A stretch of DNA of 64,000 nucleotides from Hydractinia symbiolongicarpus (Eukaryota > Cnidaria > Hydrozoa > Anthoathecata > Hydractiniidae): contig NC_079880.1 in NCBI RefSeq assembly GCF_029227915.1, forward strand, positions 436,001 through 500,000. Direction: 5' to 3'. The notes below the pieces were generated by a model. The model did no database searches and was not told the origin of the DNA. It was given only the letters and a program-made list of their open reading frames with translations. Both the position numbers and the translations under genes were made by a program. Shown here piece after piece: positions 61,801 through 64,000 of the stretch (positions are counted from its first letter, which is position 1; the number at the start of each line of letters is the position of its first letter).

Positions 61801-64000
61801 ACAGTGAAACGATTGATTGTGGGACTTAATTGAACTAACTTTGTACTGTGACCTGATAAATGAGATAAATGAGACAATTGGACTCCAAGAAATAACATTC
61901 TTCTTAATTTGACGGGATTTCCGGAACTCAGCGATTACACTGGGCGCCGTGGTAGCGCTTCATTTAAAAATTCAGATAAATAAGTCATTCTTTACTGTAT
62001 CCTAGCCGTTATCACCCTCTGAAGAAATATCGACAGTTTCAAAAACTAAATTTCATTGACTTTCTAACAGTGTCAGTCCGTTTGAGTTACAACGGTTGGG
62101 TCACATATTCGTACTAACATGTATTTAGCGATATTTTTTTTGATATTGCTAGGTTGCATCGCTTTTAACAATGAAACGATTGACTGTGGGGCTTAATTGA
62201 ACAAACTTTGGACTATAACCTAATAAATGTGATAAATGAGACAATTGGACTCCAAGAAATAACATTCTTCTTAATTTGACGGGATTTCCGGAACTCAGCG
62301 ATTACACTGGGCGCCGTGGTAGCACTTCATTTAAAAATTTAGATAAATAAGTCATTCTTTACTGTGGGACCAATCCTAGCCATTATCGCGCTCTGAAGAA
62401 ATATCGACAGTTTCAAAAACTAAATTTCATTTACTTTCTAACCGTGACAGTCCGTTTGAGTTACAACGGTTGGGTCAAATATTTGTACCAACAAGTATTT
62501 AGCGATATTTTTTTTGATATTACTAAGTTGCATCGCTTTTAACAATGAAACGAATGACTGTGGGACTTAATTGAACTAACTTTGGACTTTGACATGATAA
62601 ATGTGATAAATGAGACAGCTGGACTCCAAGAAATAACATTCTTCTTAATTTGACGGGATTTCCGGAACTCAGCGATTACACTGGGCGCCGTGGTAGCGCT
62701 TCATTTAAAAATTCAGATAAATAAGTCATTCTTTACTGTGGGACCAATCCTAGCCGTTATCACGCTCTGAAGAAATATCGACAGTTACAAAAACTAAATT
62801 TCATTGACTTTCTAAGAATATCAATCCGTTTGAGTTACAACGGTTGAGTCACATATTCGTACCAACATGTATTTCGTCATATTTTTTCCGGTACTACTAG
62901 GTTGTAAGGATTTTAACAGTGAAACGATTGACTGTGGGACTTAATTGAACTGATTATGGACTGTGACCTTATAAATGTTAAAGTGAGACAATTGGAATCC
63001 AAGAAATAACATTCTTCCTAATTTGACATGATTGCCGAAACTTAGCGATTACACTGGGCGCTGTGGTAGCGCTTCAATTAAAAATTAAGATAAAAAAGTC
63101 ATTCTTTACTGTGGGACCAATCTTAGTCGTTATCGCGCGCTGAAGAATTAGCGACAGTTTCAAAAACTACATTTCATTTGCTTTCTAACAGTATCAATCC
63201 GTTTGAGTTGCAACGGTTGAGTCACATATTCGTACCAACATGTATTCGTGCTATTTTCCGGTATTACTAGGTTGTATGGCTTTTACCAGTGAAACGATTG
63301 ACTGTGGTACTTAATTGAACTGACTACGGACTGTGACCTTAAAAATGTTTTAAGTGAGACAAGCGGATTCCAAGAAATATCATTCTTTTTAATTTGACAT
63401 GATTTCCGGAACTCAGCGATTACACTGGGCGCTGTGGTAGCGCTTCATTTAAGAACTTAGATAAGTAAGTCATTCTTAACTGTGGGACCAATCCTAGCCG
63501 TTATCCCGCGCTGAAGAAATAGCGACAGTTTCAAAAACTACATTCAATTGACTTTCTAAGAATATCAATCCGTTTGAGTTACAACGGTTGAGTCGCATAT
63601 TCGTACCAACATGTATTTTGTGATATTTTTCCGGTACTACTAGGTTGTATGGCTTTTAACAGTGAAACGATTCACTGTGGGACTTAATTGAACTGATTAT
63701 GGACTGTGACCTTATAAATGTTAAAGTGAGACAATTGGACTCCAAGAAATAACATTCTTCCTAATTTGACATGATTGCCGAAACTCAGCGATTACGCTGG
63801 GCGCTGTGGCAGCGCTTCAACTAAAAATTAAGATAAAAAAGTCATTCTTTACTGTGGGACCAATCTTAGCCGTTATCGCGCGCTGAAGAATTAGCGACAG
63901 TTTCAAAATCTACATTTCATTGACTTTTTCACGGTGTCAGTCCTTTTGAGCTACAACGGTTGGGTCACCTATTCGTACCATCATGTGTTTAGCGATATTT
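61801..64000. repeat. Satellite, right edge; last ~0.8 kb repeats 41.2-42.0 kb
   Basis: From about 63,240 the sequence follows that at about 41,230 in the same order: CGTGCTATTTTCCGG, CGATTCACTGTGGG, GATTACGCTGGGCGC, then AGTCCTTTTGAGCTAC and CGTACCATCATGTG. The offset is about 22.0 kb. The monomers at 61,800-63,100 mix variants (GACGGGATTTCCGG with GGGCGCCGTGG). The array continues past the window end. Confidence 0.85.

Noticed and set aside
1-64000. CENP-B-box-like matches in the satellite (for example ATTCGTACCAACATG)
   Set aside because: Only the TTCG and central A fit; the CGGG part is missing in every monomer examined.

Overview
The window is eukaryotic, AT-rich, and about three quarters tandem satellite DNA with a monomer of about 373-374 bp. 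One 15-kb non-satellite island sits at 13,502-28,500. The evidence for a eukaryote is a three-exon gene with canonical splice sites, tRNA-derived SINE-like repeats, and a Helitron-superfamily transposon. A metazoan, possibly a cnidarian, fits best, but that is inference and no host gene confirms it.

Layout: 1-13,501 is satellite, largely four-monomer higher-order repeats of about 1,495 bp. 13,502-28,500 is the island. 28,501-64,000 is satellite again. The right array opens with diverged monomers, then has a 5.5-kb tandem duplication (each copy carries one SINE), then a 4,478-bp (12-monomer) tandem duplication, then nested 3-, 4- and 5-monomer repeats. Its last ~0.8 kb repeats sequence first seen near 41.2-42 kb. 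Such arrays are typical of centromeric or other heterochromatin; which one this is cannot be told from sequence alone.

I read the island as one apparently full-length Helentron/Helitron2-type rolling-circle transposon of 14,999 bp. It starts with TTGCGGAGAG, and the exact inverse complement CTCTCCGCAA lies 15 bp inside its right end. There is a 5' subterminal hairpin and a 3' subterminal hairpin. It splits a run of seven T in a satellite monomer 4|3 with no target duplication, so removing it restores an ordinary monomer.

Its main gene (16,665-23,318) is an uninterrupted 2,217-codon frame. In order it encodes an 89-residue hydrophobic leader ending in a canonical 2A ribosome-skipping motif (DIESNPG/P), an OTU cysteine protease domain, zinc-binding cysteine pairs, a HUH/Y2 Rep nuclease, and a PIF1-like helicase. 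The visible catalytic motifs are intact. A second gene was found only by joining exons: three exons (26,295-27,164) give a 102-residue protein whose leucine zipper stays in register across both splice junctions and which ends in an RG-rich tail. Between and around the genes are minisatellites, a ~1-kb-spaced duplication, two tRNA-like sequences, and a duplicated pyrimidine-rich 3' end.

In the expected model, Rep/helicase nicks and unwinds the element at its ends, and the OTU domain and zipper protein are accessory. The 2A site would make the leader and the OTU-Rep-helicase two separate polypeptides.
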